DNA of 64,000 nucleotides, taken from NCBI RefSeq assembly GCF_019492185.1, contig NZ_JAICCF010000005.1, positions 248,001-312,000 of the forward strand, in the 5' to 3' direction. This document shows, piece by piece, positions 1-8,754 of the stretch. Position numbers and translations under genes: made by a program. Source of the DNA: Chitinophaga rhizophila (GTDB taxonomy: Bacteria; Bacteroidota; Bacteroidia; Chitinophagales; Chitinophagaceae). The notes beneath the pieces are model-generated. The model saw nothing but the letters and a program-made list of their open reading frames with translations, was not told the DNA's origin and did no database searches. The number at the start of each line of letters is the position of its first letter. Within the stretch, counting starts at the first letter, position 1.

Positions 1-189
1 ATGTCTAACTTCAAAAAAGGTATGGTTTGGGTTAATGGTCATAACCTCGGAAGATACTGGGAAATTGGTCCGCAGAAACGTTTATACTGTCCTGCACCAT
101 GGTTGAAGAAAGGGGAAAATGAAATTATCGTACTGGATCAGCATCAGGTGGAAGCAGCTACTGTAAAAGGAGAGAAGAAGCTTGAATAA
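1..189 (+). CDS. GH35 beta-galactosidase, C-terminal end only (partial)
   Basis: Only the last 62 residues lie in the window; the reading frame runs in from the left edge and the ATG at base 1 is probably internal. The segment GMVWVNGHNLGRYWEIGPQ followed by a PAPWLKKGENEII stretch is the signature of the C-terminal galactose-binding-like jelly-roll domain of family 35 glycoside hydrolases, which remove terminal beta-galactose from glycans. The catalytic barrel is not visible, so activity cannot be judged here. A strong hairpin terminator follows directly. A pectin-type GH105 enzyme is encoded on the other strand about 850 bp away, which fits use of galactan or rhamnogalacturonan. The family call is solid; the exact substrate is not known. 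Confidence 0.85.
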   Translation: MSNFKKGMVWVNGHNLGRYWEIGPQKRLYCPAPWLKKGENEIIVLDQHQVEAATVKGEKKLE

Positions 190-195
190 ATAAGA

Positions 196-235
196 AAGAA
201 GGCTGTATCTGAATATGATACAGCCTTCTTTTCTT
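196..235 (+). terminator. Rho-independent terminator of the GH35 gene
   Basis: A perfect 14-bp stem (196-209 with 217-230), a 7-nt loop and a T-rich tail lie just after the GH35 stop codon. Confidence 0.9.
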
Positions 236-239
236 CATC

Positions 240-1036
240 CGGACGACGCTTTGACTACGTACCTGGGACGTCTTGGCAAACAGTGATTAGTCATATAGCC
301 TTTTACCCCCATGAGCCTCCATATTTACACCTCCTGCCTTTCTGAAAGCCATAGATGAGCATTTTCTTAAACTTGCCCGCTATCGAGTTTTGTTATGAAT
401 ATTTATTGCCAGCCCTTCCATATTTATACCTCCTGCCATTCTGAAGCCATAGATGAGCATTTTCTTAAACTCGTGCGCTATCGAGTTCTATTATGAATAT
501 TTATCGCCAGCGCCTATCTTTACACCTCCTGCCTTTCTGAAAGCCATAGATGGACATTTCTTAAACTCGCCCGCTATCGAGTTCTACCATGCATATTTAT
601 CGACATCCCCTCCATGTATAGAGATTACTTGAGATTGATAGAGCTAGGTAATTGGGACTACCATCCATTCTCCCAGCGTTATTAGATTTATGAAGCCAGG
701 CCACTACTTTTTGACTCGTCAGGCAATCATCTATGCATCCCGCAAACACTGGCGATAGTCTGCCTTTATCAGGTTCTCCTTTCGCAATAAAGTGTTCTTT
801 TTCTCATCAAAACCTATATGGTAATAAGCTGACGCATAGGTCTGCTCCTTTTTTATCCAAAGTGAGGCTGTAGCTATTCATAACCAATATGTTACCGTTA
901 TTATACCGTTCTTGTAACTATGCTATGCTGTCTTTGTGATGTAGACACCCTGGAGGGTGAAAATTAAGCTGCCTGTAGTGGCAGGCTTTGATGTTTCATT
1001 TCAAGTGGAAAATCATGTGTTTAGGGTTGTGATAGG
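240..1036. other. Gene-free stretch, repeat array in its first half
   Basis: No convincing reading frame is present on either strand. The first part (318-615) is a three-unit direct repeat listed separately. A short imperfect hairpin (about 965-989) sits near the right end, close to the 3' end of the convergent GH105 gene. I see no RNA gene or recognisable promoter in the remainder. Confidence 0.6.
318..615. repeat. Tandem direct repeat, three units of about 100 bp
   Basis: Three diverged copies begin near 318, 418 and 515. Each carries ACACCTCCTGCC or a variant, then GAAAGCCATAGATG, then CATTTTCTTAAACT or a variant, then an inverted pair ACTCG/CGAGT separated by 8 bp, and ends in ATATTTATCG or a variant. 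The first unit has ACTTG in place of ACTCG. The block ATGGaCATTTCTTAAA also occurs in the larger array at 8755-9735. No coding frame runs through the array. Confidence 0.85.
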
Positions 1037-2167
1037 CTAGTTGGCCAATAAGGCAGCGGCAGCCCATAAAATAGGTGCCTGACCATGCAGATCCCCTGTC
1101 ACACGGGAGCGATTTAGGTAATACTGCTGATCATTTCTTTTATTGGTTCCCTCACAGACATCTCTGATATCTCCGCTTTCATTGATATATTTTACCAGGG
1201 TAGTCCAGGCATTTTTAGCGACTGGCCCGTACTCTTTTTCCTCCAGCCAGCCTTTTTTCACTCCGGTAACAATGGCATAGGTAAACATACCGCTGCAGGA
1301 CGTTTCTGCCCATGAATTAGGATCATCCAGTAATTGGTGCCACATATAGTTCTTATCCTGTAGTTTCTTCAATGCAGCCATCATTTTCTTATAGCCATCC
1401 ATAATTCTTGTACGGTCGGCGTGGCTGTTAGGAAGGGCACTGAGCAGTTCTGTCATACCGGCTGCCATCCAGCCGTTACCGCGACCCCAGAGAAAGGGCG
1501 CATCTGCCGCGTGGAAGAACAGTCCGTCTGGCTGCTGGATAGCATCCAGATAAACAACCATTTCCCTTGCTGCACGATCAAGATATTCCTTATTGCCAGT
1601 AGCACGGAAGGCTTCTACCTGCAGAACAGTAATCATGTACATGTCATCTATCCACATGCGCGTTTGCCAGGAAAGGCCTTTTGCTTGTAATTCCTGCTGA
1701 TTTGGCTGCGGATTGGCAGGCAATTGCCATTGCTCATCTGCAAACGGCTTACCCACTTCCAGGTATTTGGTTTGGTTAGTCTGCAGATAAAGTTCCAGGG
1801 GAATTGTTCCGAACACACTGTGATCTACATGATCTGGTTTAGGTACCAGGCTTTGAGATTGTGCAAATAAAGGCTCATAACGCAAAGTGAGCTTCTGCGC
1901 CAGTTCCTTGTTTCCAGAAGCTTTTGCAAACTGAAGTGCCCCATACCAGGTGCAAACCTCCGGATAAGTAATTGATTGTGGAAGACCTGGATTACCGAAA
2001 TTGGAAAACAGTCCTGCCAGATAGTGATTTGCTACGAATAAACCGATTGCAGCTGGCTCAGTCCCCATAGGCCAGTCCTTAAAGATTTTCTGAGCAGAAG
2101 CATTACTGGAGGGGGCCAGTAAGCCTGTCAGTGCAATGATTGCCAGGTGTATTCTCAATTTGCGCAT
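1037..2167 (-). CDS. GH105 unsaturated rhamnogalacturonyl hydrolase (YteR-like), secreted
   Basis: The enzyme is expected to remove the unsaturated uronic acid left at the non-reducing end of rhamnogalacturonan oligosaccharides by pectate or rhamnogalacturonan lyases. An N-terminal signal peptide (about residues 1-26, ending SNASAQ) points to the periplasm. The (alpha/alpha)6-barrel family signatures are visible: MWIDDMYM at 171-178, which holds the putative catalytic Asp, WGRGNGW at 227-233, and an ETSCSGMFTYAI stretch near 290. The 376 residues match the usual length for GH88/GH105. Together with the neighbouring GH35 enzyme it suggests the edge of a pectin-use region, although no SusC/SusD pair lies directly beside it. 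Family assignment is firm; GH105 rather than GH88 is inferred from overall pattern. Confidence 0.88.
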   Translation of the reverse strand: MRKLRIHLAIIALTGLLAPSSNASAQKIFKDWPMGTEPAAIGLFVANHYLAGLFSNFGNPGLPQSITYPEVCTWYGALQFAKASGNKELAQKLTLRYEPLFAQSQSLVPKPDHVDHSVFGTIPLELYLQTNQTKYLEVGKPFADEQWQLPANPQPNQQELQAKGLSWQTRMWIDDMYMITVLQVEAFRATGNKEYLDRAAREMVVYLDAIQQPDGLFFHAADAPFLWGRGNGWMAAGMTELLSALPNSHADRTRIMDGYKKMMAALKKLQDKNYMWHQLLDDPNSWAETSCSGMFTYAIVTGVKKGWLEEKEYGPVAKNAWTTLVKYINESGDIRDVCEGTNKRNDQQYYLNRSRVTGDLHGQAPILWAAAALLAN

Positions 2168-2359
2168 ACAATGCTTATTATCAGGGTTCTAAATAGTAAC
2201 AGATTTTTAACCAATGATCTGTAAAGTAATATATAAATATTCTGTATGCAAGAACTGCCCTGAAAATTTATATAGGTTAGGGGATATTTGGGCATAAATT
2301 GTTAACTTAGAAAGAAAGGGTTTGTATTCCTCCATTCTTAACTCCTAAATTACCTCGTT

Positions 2360-2800
2360 ATGGGAACAGTGCGCGACATTCTGCGGGTAAAGGGCCATGC
2401 AGTATATGCTATTCAGCCAGATGATACCGTATTTGACGCATTAAGCGTATTGGTAGACAAAAACGTGGGTGCACTGGTCGTGCTCGGCGACAATGAAAGA
2501 GTGGTAGGTATCTTCTCCGAACGTGACTACGCCCGCCGGGTTATCTTAAAGGGCAGGGCTTCCAAAGAAACACTCATCAGAGAAATTATGACTGAAAATC
2601 CGTTTACTGTTATGGAAGAGGACAGTATTCAGGATTGTATGGTAAAAATGACGGATAAACATATCCGCCATTTACCAGTTACAGACGACCAGCTTAGATT
2701 GGTCGGGATGATTTCCATTGGTGATGTTGTAAAGTACATTATCGACGAACAACGGTATATTATCGACAACCTCGAAGGATACATCAAAGGCACGCGTTAG
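2360..2800 (+). CDS. Tandem CBS-domain protein
   Basis: The 146-residue protein is made almost only of two CBS domains, about residues 10-66 and 75-132. These typically form a Bateman module that binds adenosine nucleotides and acts as a sensor or regulator. Family hallmarks visible are VGALVVLGDNERVVGIFSERD in the first domain (split by a short loop) and RHLPVTDDQ followed by GMISIGDVV in the second. No catalytic domain is attached and there is no signal peptide, so it is cytoplasmic. Its stop codon overlaps by four bases the stop of the convergent outer-membrane protein gene, leaving no room for a terminator. The physiological partner cannot be told from the neighbours. Confidence 0.9.
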   Translation: MGTVRDILRVKGHAVYAIQPDDTVFDALSVLVDKNVGALVVLGDNERVVGIFSERDYARRVILKGRASKETLIREIMTENPFTVMEEDSIQDCMVKMTDKHIRHLPVTDDQLRLVGMISIGDVVKYIIDEQRYIIDNLEGYIKGTR

Positions 2801-5214
2801 CCGCCCACTCTTTGTTGTTCCGACCCTGCTTCCCTGTCTCTGGCTGCCTTTATATTGCTATTTCCAAAATTCCAGGTAAGGGAGAGATTTACACGCCTGT
2901 TCTGCCAGCGATTATTGATGTACATATTAATATTGTCAAACCTGGCACTACCGCGGAACTGTTCTCTGTTGGTAATGTCAGAGACATTCAGCTTGGTTAC
3001 CAGCTTTTTATTCATAAAAGACTTCTGTACTCCTGCGCCAATGGCAAAGGAGGACCGTATTCTGTATACTCCCCAGGTAAACGGACTTTCATAGTAACCA
3101 TTCAGCTCCAGTTTCCAGTCCTTGGGAAGGGTAAAGGTATGCGTACTCTGGTAGTTAAGGCCCCAGGTACTGGTAGTAAGATTTACAGTAGTATCTTTTA
3201 TGTCGAATGAAGTTCGGTTGGCATTGATGTTATTGGTGATGTTCCACCATTTAAACGGATCTATCGGAATGGTGAGCGTAATTGCGTACACATTACTCTT
3301 CTCGAAGTTTCTGTCAAAGAAGGTAGTCACCTTTGAAGAATCGTCCTGTATCATGTATTCCAGTACTACGTTTTTAGTCAGTCCATAGGAAACAGCCAAT
3401 ACGTATTTCTGCTTAAATGTATAGTTCAATTCGGCTTTGTGCATGTATTCAGGCAACATGTAGGGGTTGCCTTTGAAATAATTAAACTTATCAATATAAA
3501 ACACGAAGGGGTTCAGGTCTCCATAATTCGGTCTGGAAATACGCTTTGAGTAGTTCGCCCCGATTTTATGTGACTCACTCAGTTTTTGATCAATCGAAAA
3601 GCTGGGAAAGAAGTCGAGGTAAGAACGCTTTACGTGCGAGCCTAAGGTCACTGAATGACCGTCAGATCTTGTCTGTTCCACACGCAGACCAGCCTGTATA
3701 TCGGTGTTTTTAACCTGTTTTTTGAAAATAGCATAAGCGGCATATACTTCTTCTGTATAAATGAACTGATTGCTCTGTGTAATAGCCCTTTCATATTTTC
3801 CATTGAGTAATGAATCATATCGTAGGTTATTATCTGTCTTCACAGTACTGATCTTAAATCCCGTTTCCAGTTTAGTACTCTTATTAAAAGGAAGTATAAG
3901 ATCAGCCTTAATGCTTCTGATAGTCACATCATTTACCGGCATATTCTTAATAGACTGATAATTACCCGGCCGATTGCTAAAATAAGTCATGCTGTCATTC
4001 AACTGCATGTTGTTATTATCCTTGAACTTTGCCCAGTCGGCATCTAATGTAATTTCGGTACCCGAGGTATCCAACTGGCCTTTGTAGTTCAGGTTGACTG
4101 AGATGTTGGAAAATGCGTTTCTGACTCTGGTGCCAGAGTATAAGGTGGAATCTACCTTACCATTAGTACTAATAGGGTTGGTATTAATTCCATCACTTTG
4201 GAAGTGATTGTCATATCCTCTTACAAGTGCTCCTATCGTATGTTTTGAATTGATAAAATAGTCGAGTCCTGCCTTGTAGTTATTGTTCTTAAAACGGCGT
4301 CTATTGAATACATCCGAGACGAATAATTGTGGAACATCTCCGGTAATACGGCGTTCAATATACCTGGTCTGGAAAAATCCCCGGTTCCCATTGTTATAAC
4401 TACCAAACAGATTGAACTTTTCGGTCCGCCAGTTGAGATTGATACCTGTGTTGTAAAAAGCATACTTACCTGCGCCCACAGTAATATTGTAGGAGCCATT
4501 CATGCCGGTAATAACTGTTTTCTTCGTTTTGATGTTGATAATACCGCTTTTGCCTGCTGCATCATACTTGGCAGAAGGACTGGTAATGATCTCAATGGTA
4601 GAGATATTCTCTGACGGCAAACTTCTCAGGAGGTTGGCCAGTTGCTCTCCGGAGAGATATGTCAATTTTCCATCCAGCATGATTGTCGCGCCCTGGTTTC
4701 CCTGCAGTATGATATTGTCATCTTTATCTATCTGCACGCCAGGGGCGCGCTTTAGTACATCCAGTGCAGTGCCCCCGGAAGCGGCTAGGCTGCTTTCTAC
4801 GTTCAGTACGGTAGCTCCGTTCTTTCTTTCAATGAATGGTTTTTGAGCCGAAACGGTTACTCCCTGCAATGTCTTTGACGACGGTGATAATGTCAATGCA
4901 GGAAGCTGGATTAGTTTGTGGTTAGCATCAACGGTGAAAGGGGAGGTGCTGGCTTTTGTATACCCCATAAGGGTCGCTTCAATGAAGTACTTACCCTCAT
5001 TGATATGATCGAAGGAAATTGTTCCATCCTGCCCGCTCAGTTCTCCTTTTACAAGAGAAGAGTCTTTTGCATGACGTAACAGTACATTGGCGAAAGGAAC
5101 TGGCTGCCCGTTGGTTTCCGTAGTCTTAACGTTGATCTTTCCTGAAACTTTTTGGGCGTAAATAGTTCCCGACCCGGCAAATGCCAGGATCACAATTAAA
5201 AGTATTTTTTTCAT
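2797..5214 (-). CDS. Outer-membrane beta-barrel protein, TonB-dependent-receptor-like (OMP_b-brl_3)
   Basis: This 805-residue protein has a signal peptide (about 1-20, ending IYAQ), a carboxypeptidase-regulatory-like beta-sandwich (about 24-110), a plug-like region with LDVLKRAPGVQIDKDD and SGIINIKTKK (about 150-230), and a long aromatic-rich barrel ending in a typical terminal beta-strand before a basic tail. This is the architecture of the OMP_b-brl_3 group of Bacteroidota, related to TonB-dependent receptors but often without known ligand. No SusD partner follows. It is probably co-transcribed with the small membrane protein just upstream (4-bp gap) and perhaps with the aspartate kinase gene. 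Substrate unknown. Confidence 0.88.
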   Translation of the reverse strand: MKKILLIVILAFAGSGTIYAQKVSGKINVKTTETNGQPVPFANVLLRHAKDSSLVKGELSGQDGTISFDHINEGKYFIEATLMGYTKASTSPFTVDANHKLIQLPALTLSPSSKTLQGVTVSAQKPFIERKNGATVLNVESSLAASGGTALDVLKRAPGVQIDKDDNIILQGNQGATIMLDGKLTYLSGEQLANLLRSLPSENISTIEIITSPSAKYDAAGKSGIINIKTKKTVITGMNGSYNITVGAGKYAFYNTGINLNWRTEKFNLFGSYNNGNRGFFQTRYIERRITGDVPQLFVSDVFNRRRFKNNNYKAGLDYFINSKHTIGALVRGYDNHFQSDGINTNPISTNGKVDSTLYSGTRVRNAFSNISVNLNYKGQLDTSGTEITLDADWAKFKDNNNMQLNDSMTYFSNRPGNYQSIKNMPVNDVTIRSIKADLILPFNKSTKLETGFKISTVKTDNNLRYDSLLNGKYERAITQSNQFIYTEEVYAAYAIFKKQVKNTDIQAGLRVEQTRSDGHSVTLGSHVKRSYLDFFPSFSIDQKLSESHKIGANYSKRISRPNYGDLNPFVFYIDKFNYFKGNPYMLPEYMHKAELNYTFKQKYVLAVSYGLTKNVVLEYMIQDDSSKVTTFFDRNFEKSNVYAITLTIPIDPFKWWNITNNINANRTSFDIKDTTVNLTTSTWGLNYQSTHTFTLPKDWKLELNGYYESPFTWGVYRIRSSFAIGAGVQKSFMNKKLVTKLNVSDITNREQFRGSARFDNINMYINNRWQNRRVNLSLTWNFGNSNIKAARDREAGSEQQRVGG

Positions 5215-5218
5215 AAGT

Positions 5219-5416
5219 CTAAATCTCAGAGTGAGGAGAAGGCTGAGTCGCTGCTGGGGTTACCCACTGAGATCCTATACAGAGCAGGTAAAATGGGAGC
5301 ATCTCAGGGCCTGTGCCCGCATGTTCCGTTCGCAGTTGACGTAAAGCCCTGCCCTCCAGTGCAATAATGGCAAGGATACCCAGGGTTATAATGATAAATA
5401 TGGATACCTTTTTCAT
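5219..5416 (-). CDS. Small membrane or exported protein, unknown function
   Basis: A 65-residue protein with a single hydrophobic segment (about residues 4-20, MKKVSIFIIITLGILAII) followed by a short polar tail of about 45 residues containing one Cys. The segment could be a signal peptide or an anchor. It ends four bases before the start of the outer-membrane barrel gene and starts 59 bp after the aspartate kinase stop, so it is likely translated from the same message as the barrel gene. I recognise no family. The tight spacing and typical MKK start favour a real gene, but composition alone does not prove it. Confidence 0.5.
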   Translation of the reverse strand: MKKVSIFIIITLGILAIIALEGRALRQLRTEHAGTGPEMLPFYLLCIGSQWVTPAATQPSPHSEI

Positions 5417-5475
5417 GCAGGTTGTTTAAATAAAGACGATGCTACAATCGAAAGGTTGCAAAAAGGTAGGAAAAT

Positions 5476-6741
5476 TTATTTCAGTACACGCTGAATTGTG
5501 ATGAGTGACCGTTGTTCCAACAAGACTGTCCTGTCTTTGCTTAATTCCTCTAACATTCCGTCCTGATTATAACGCACGGTTAGTAATTCCAAACCTTCGT
5601 TATATGAGATTTTAAAATCATCGTTCAACTCTTTCATCAGCTGTTCTATCTTTTCAGGGTTATTATCAATACAGCAGGAGAAACTAATTGCTGCATTTTG
5701 CATCAAATTTATCTTGATTTTCAGCTGGTGGAAGCGCTCATAAACATCGCTGATCCGATCTTCTGTGATGAAGTCGAAGTTGCGCGAAGTAATAGTCAGC
5801 AATACCTGATTTTTCTTGAGTACAATGATGGGCGGTAACTGTTTGGTCTCGGTTTCTTCCTTAATAACCGTACCTGGCAGATCCTTGTTCAGGAAACTTT
5901 TGACATACAACGGGATTTGCTTGTTCTGTAAGGGCTTAATTGTCTTCGGATGGATGACCTGGGCTCCATAGTAAGCCATTTCGATCACCTCACTATAACT
6001 TATCTCCGGAATATTAATAGTATTAGGGAATAGTTTCGGGTCTGCATTCTTTAGCCCTTCAACATCTTTCCAGATCGTCTGGCTATCTGCATTCAACAGA
6101 TTGGCAAATACAGCAGCTGAGTAATCACTGCCTTCACGACCCAGGGTTACGCTTTCATTTTGATCAGTGCTACCGATAAAACCCTGTGTAATTACAATAT
6201 TTGTCTTTTTGAACAATGGGACAACCTTATCCTGTACCTGCTGGCCAGTAATTTCCCAGTTGATATTTGCATCCCGGAAGGTATCATCTGTACGGAATAC
6301 ATCCCGTACATCGAGCCAGGTATTGTTAACCCCCGCCAGATTGAAGTATGCACTTACAATGGCAGTACTGAGCAATTCTCCGAGACTTACCAGCTGGTCA
6401 TAGTAGTAATCAAATGCACGACCCGGGTCTTCACCAAGGGTCCATTCAGCTTCAGTAAAGAAATGCTGTAATTGCTCAAATACCGGATTTTCACGGGTAC
6501 CCAGTAGTTTATCCGCCACTTCAAGGTGCTGCTCCTCAATATTATGCAGTAACTGGGACGCTATTTCACGCTTATGCAGATAGAAGTTCTGGGCTACCTT
6601 CTCCAGTTCATTCGTCGTTTTACCCATCGCCGATATAACAATCAATATCTGCTGATCGGGGAATGACTGTACGATAGTAGCTGCCTGTTGAATACGTTCA
6701 ACGCTTTCTAAACTTGCACCTCCAAATTTGAAAACCTTCAT
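5476..6741 (-). CDS. lysC: Aspartate kinase (monofunctional)
   Basis: Catalyses phosphorylation of L-aspartate, the first step to lysine, threonine, methionine and diaminopimelate. The N-terminus carries the KFGGASL motif (residues 5-11) of the amino-acid kinase fold, and TLGREGSDYSAA (near 195) is the conserved aspartate/ATP-binding block. A C-terminal regulatory region of about 130 residues is consistent with ACT domains. There is no fused homoserine dehydrogenase, and at 421 residues it is of normal monofunctional length. No lysine riboswitch-like leader is evident in the 178-bp gap to the divergent fructose bisphosphatase gene. Which of the organism's aspartate kinases this is cannot be told, so the symbol is tentative. 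Confidence 0.9.
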   Translation of the reverse strand: MKVFKFGGASLESVERIQQAATIVQSFPDQQILIVISAMGKTTNELEKVAQNFYLHKREIASQLLHNIEEQHLEVADKLLGTRENPVFEQLQHFFTEAEWTLGEDPGRAFDYYYDQLVSLGELLSTAIVSAYFNLAGVNNTWLDVRDVFRTDDTFRDANINWEITGQQVQDKVVPLFKKTNIVITQGFIGSTDQNESVTLGREGSDYSAAVFANLLNADSQTIWKDVEGLKNADPKLFPNTINIPEISYSEVIEMAYYGAQVIHPKTIKPLQNKQIPLYVKSFLNKDLPGTVIKEETETKQLPPIIVLKKNQVLLTITSRNFDFITEDRISDVYERFHQLKIKINLMQNAAISFSCCIDNNPEKIEQLMKELNDDFKISYNEGLELLTVRYNQDGMLEELSKDRTVLLEQRSLITIQRVLK

Positions 6742-6919
6742 ATATGCTTAATCTTCCGTGAAAAAATTACGCGACAAAGTAAGACAACTTTGAATTTGTT
6801 TTAAAATTTCTTTCCTCTAAAATGACAGTTTCATTAAAATAGACTGTTTTCGGTAAATTAGCTGACGCGTAGAGAATGCCAGAGACGGCTCGAGTTATGA
6901 AAAAACTAATCCATTATAT

Positions 6920-7924
6920 ATGAACAGAAAAGTTATGACGCTGGATGAATTTACAATCCAGGAGTTAAGGAATTACCCCGGCGCTACAGGACAGTTGTCT
7001 GGTTTACTGCGTGATATAGGACTTGCGGCTAAACGTGTTAATGTCGAAGTGAACAAAGCCGGCATTGCAGATATCCTTGGTGAAGCAGGCAAAGTCAATG
7101 TACAGGGGGAGAAGGTCAAAAAGCTGGACGAATTTGCTAACGATCAGTTCATTAGTTCTCTCAGAAGCAGCATCTATTGCTGTGGCGTAGCTTCCGAAGA
7201 GGAGGAGAACTTTATTGCTTTTGATGATGAGCACTCCAAAAACTCCAAATATGTCGTGTTGCTCGACCCGCTGGATGGTTCAGGTAATATCGACGTCAAT
7301 GTATCCATCGGTACTATCTTTTCTGTATATCGCAGGTTGACTCCCACTGGCACCGTATGTGAGCTGGAAGACTTCCTTCAGCCAGGTTATGTGCAGATAG
7401 CAGCCGGTTATATCATCTATGGTTCATCTACCATGCTCGTTTATGCAACCCGTCGAAGTGTACAAGGTTTTACGCTTGATCCTTCTATTGGGGAGTTCTG
7501 CCTGTCACATCCTAACCTGAAATGTCCTCCCGAAAGTGACATCTTTTCAGTGAATATAGGTTACTATCACCTGTATGAAGACAAGATCCGTAATGCAATT
7601 GACTACTTCCTGGCGAAAGACGACCACGGTAAGATCTATCGCCACCGTTTTGTAGGTTGTATGGTGGCAGAGGTACACCGCACATTGATTCAAGGGGGAA
7701 TATTTATGTACCCAGCGTTTGGAAAATATGCTGGCGGACGTTTACGTTTATGTTATGAGTGCAATCCGATGTCTTTTATCATGGAGAAAGCCGGTGGGAT
7801 GGCTATGGCTACCGGCAGACAAAGACTGCTTGAACTGAAGCCATCTAAATTACATCAGCGGATACCCGTGTTTTTAGGGTCCAAAAACATGATGGATGTC
7901 TGGCAGCGAATAGTAAATAGTTAG
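6920..7924 (+). CDS. fbp: Fructose-1,6-bisphosphatase, class I
   Basis: Hydrolyses fructose 1,6-bisphosphate to fructose 6-phosphate in gluconeogenesis, in the cytoplasm. The metal-binding motif DPLDGSGN is at residues 116-123, the acidic EEEENF/FDDE stretch precedes it, and a C-terminal KYAGGRLRLCYECNPM segment matches the substrate-binding region that ends in the EKAGG motif. The length of 334 residues is normal for class I enzymes. It is divergent from aspartate kinase. The start at ATG 6920 gives MNRKVMTLDEF, which aligns with the usual N-terminus. No unusual residues noticed in the active-site motifs. Confidence 0.97.
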   Translation: MNRKVMTLDEFTIQELRNYPGATGQLSGLLRDIGLAAKRVNVEVNKAGIADILGEAGKVNVQGEKVKKLDEFANDQFISSLRSSIYCCGVASEEEENFIAFDDEHSKNSKYVVLLDPLDGSGNIDVNVSIGTIFSVYRRLTPTGTVCELEDFLQPGYVQIAAGYIIYGSSTMLVYATRRSVQGFTLDPSIGEFCLSHPNLKCPPESDIFSVNIGYYHLYEDKIRNAIDYFLAKDDHGKIYRHRFVGCMVAEVHRTLIQGGIFMYPAFGKYAGGRLRLCYECNPMSFIMEKAGGMAMATGRQRLLELKPSKLHQRIPVFLGSKNMMDVWQRIVNS

Positions 7925-7977
7925 TAAAAAAGACAAATATGAGCTTTTGGTATAACTATTGCTAAACCTGCACTAGT

Positions 7978-7985
7978 TATCTTTG
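7978..7985 (+). promoter_or_regulatory. Bacteroidota -7 box TATCTTTG before the CAP gene
   Basis: A perfect TAnnTTTG element lies 40 bp before ATG 8025. It overlaps the upstream in-frame TTG at 7983, which argues that translation starts at 8025. A well-spaced -33 TTG is not clear. Confidence 0.6.
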
Positions 7986-8024
7986 TCTAATGTTGATTAT
8001 TTATTATCTATTACCATACACACT

Positions 8025-8555
8025 ATGAACCGCAAGCTCTCATTCGCCGTATTTGCTTTTTTTCTGACATTCCATCTATTCGTATTTTCCTGTTCCAGAT
8101 CTGCTGCACCAGTAAAAGGGTCTGCTACATCAGTTAACAAACCAACCTCTGTGAGTGAAGCTCCAAGAGGTGATGGAAATGCCAAATTGATTAAGGACAT
8201 TCTCTATTATACTAACGAGTTCAGGGCCTCAAAAGGCCTTCCGCCTCTCAAACTGGAATCCTTTTGTTCTGAACTGGCCCAGAAACACAGCAATAACATG
8301 GCTACTGGTAAAGTAGCCTTTGGTCACGATCAGTTTGAAATCCGTAATGATGCTGCTACCCTTAAATTCAAAGGTATTTCCGGTGTCGCTGAAAATGTAG
8401 CTTACGGTAACCTTGATGCGAAAGGTGTTGTAGATGGTTGGATCAAAAGCCCGGGACACCGCAAGAATATGTTAGGCAACTACAATCTGATAGGTATAGG
8501 AACCGCCCAGAAAGGTAAAATCATTTATTTCACGCAGTTTTTCGTGAAAAAGTAA
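8025..8555 (+). CDS. CAP (SCP/PR-1-like) domain lipoprotein
   Basis: A 176-residue exported protein. The N-terminus (MNRKL, a long hydrophobic run, then VFSC at about 20-23) looks like a lipoprotein signal with Cys as the acylated residue. After a low-complexity linker, the CAP domain covers about residues 55-175: TNEFRASKGLPPL, AQKHSNNMA, then GHDQF, GVAENVAYG and VDGWIKSPGHRKNML, the classical CAP1/CAP2-type signatures with the conserved His and Glu of the family cavity. Bacterial CAP proteins are secreted or surface proteins of largely unknown action. The start was set at 8025 because a promoter box overlaps the longer alternative. Confidence 0.88.
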   Translation: MNRKLSFAVFAFFLTFHLFVFSCSRSAAPVKGSATSVNKPTSVSEAPRGDGNAKLIKDILYYTNEFRASKGLPPLKLESFCSELAQKHSNNMATGKVAFGHDQFEIRNDAATLKFKGISGVAENVAYGNLDAKGVVDGWIKSPGHRKNMLGNYNLIGIGTAQKGKIIYFTQFFVKK

Positions 8556-8617
8556 TAAGTAATCGGGATTAGAAAGCTACTTGGTTTTCTACTAAACGAT
8601 TAGTTTCCAGTTTATAA

Positions 8618-8646
8618 CGGGGTGTTTTCCAACGGAAGACACCCCG
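8618..8646 (+). terminator. Hairpin downstream of the CAP gene, probable terminator
   Basis: A 13-bp stem with one G-T pair (CGGGGTGTTTTCC with GGAAGACACCCCG) and a 3-nt loop. There is no clear T-tract after it, so termination is probable rather than certain. Confidence 0.55.
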
Positions 8647-8754
8647 TAGTATTTGTGCCTGCTCCATCCTTTAACCTAATTTGCCTTTAGTTATGTTCTT
8701 CTATTTCTATTGCACCGGAGTTGCTAATATTGCTCCGAGCTAGAATTTGCTCTT

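Noticed and set aside
6742..6919. Lysine riboswitch before aspartate kinase
   Set aside because: The gap is short and lacks recognisable lysine-aptamer helices or a terminator/antiterminator pair.
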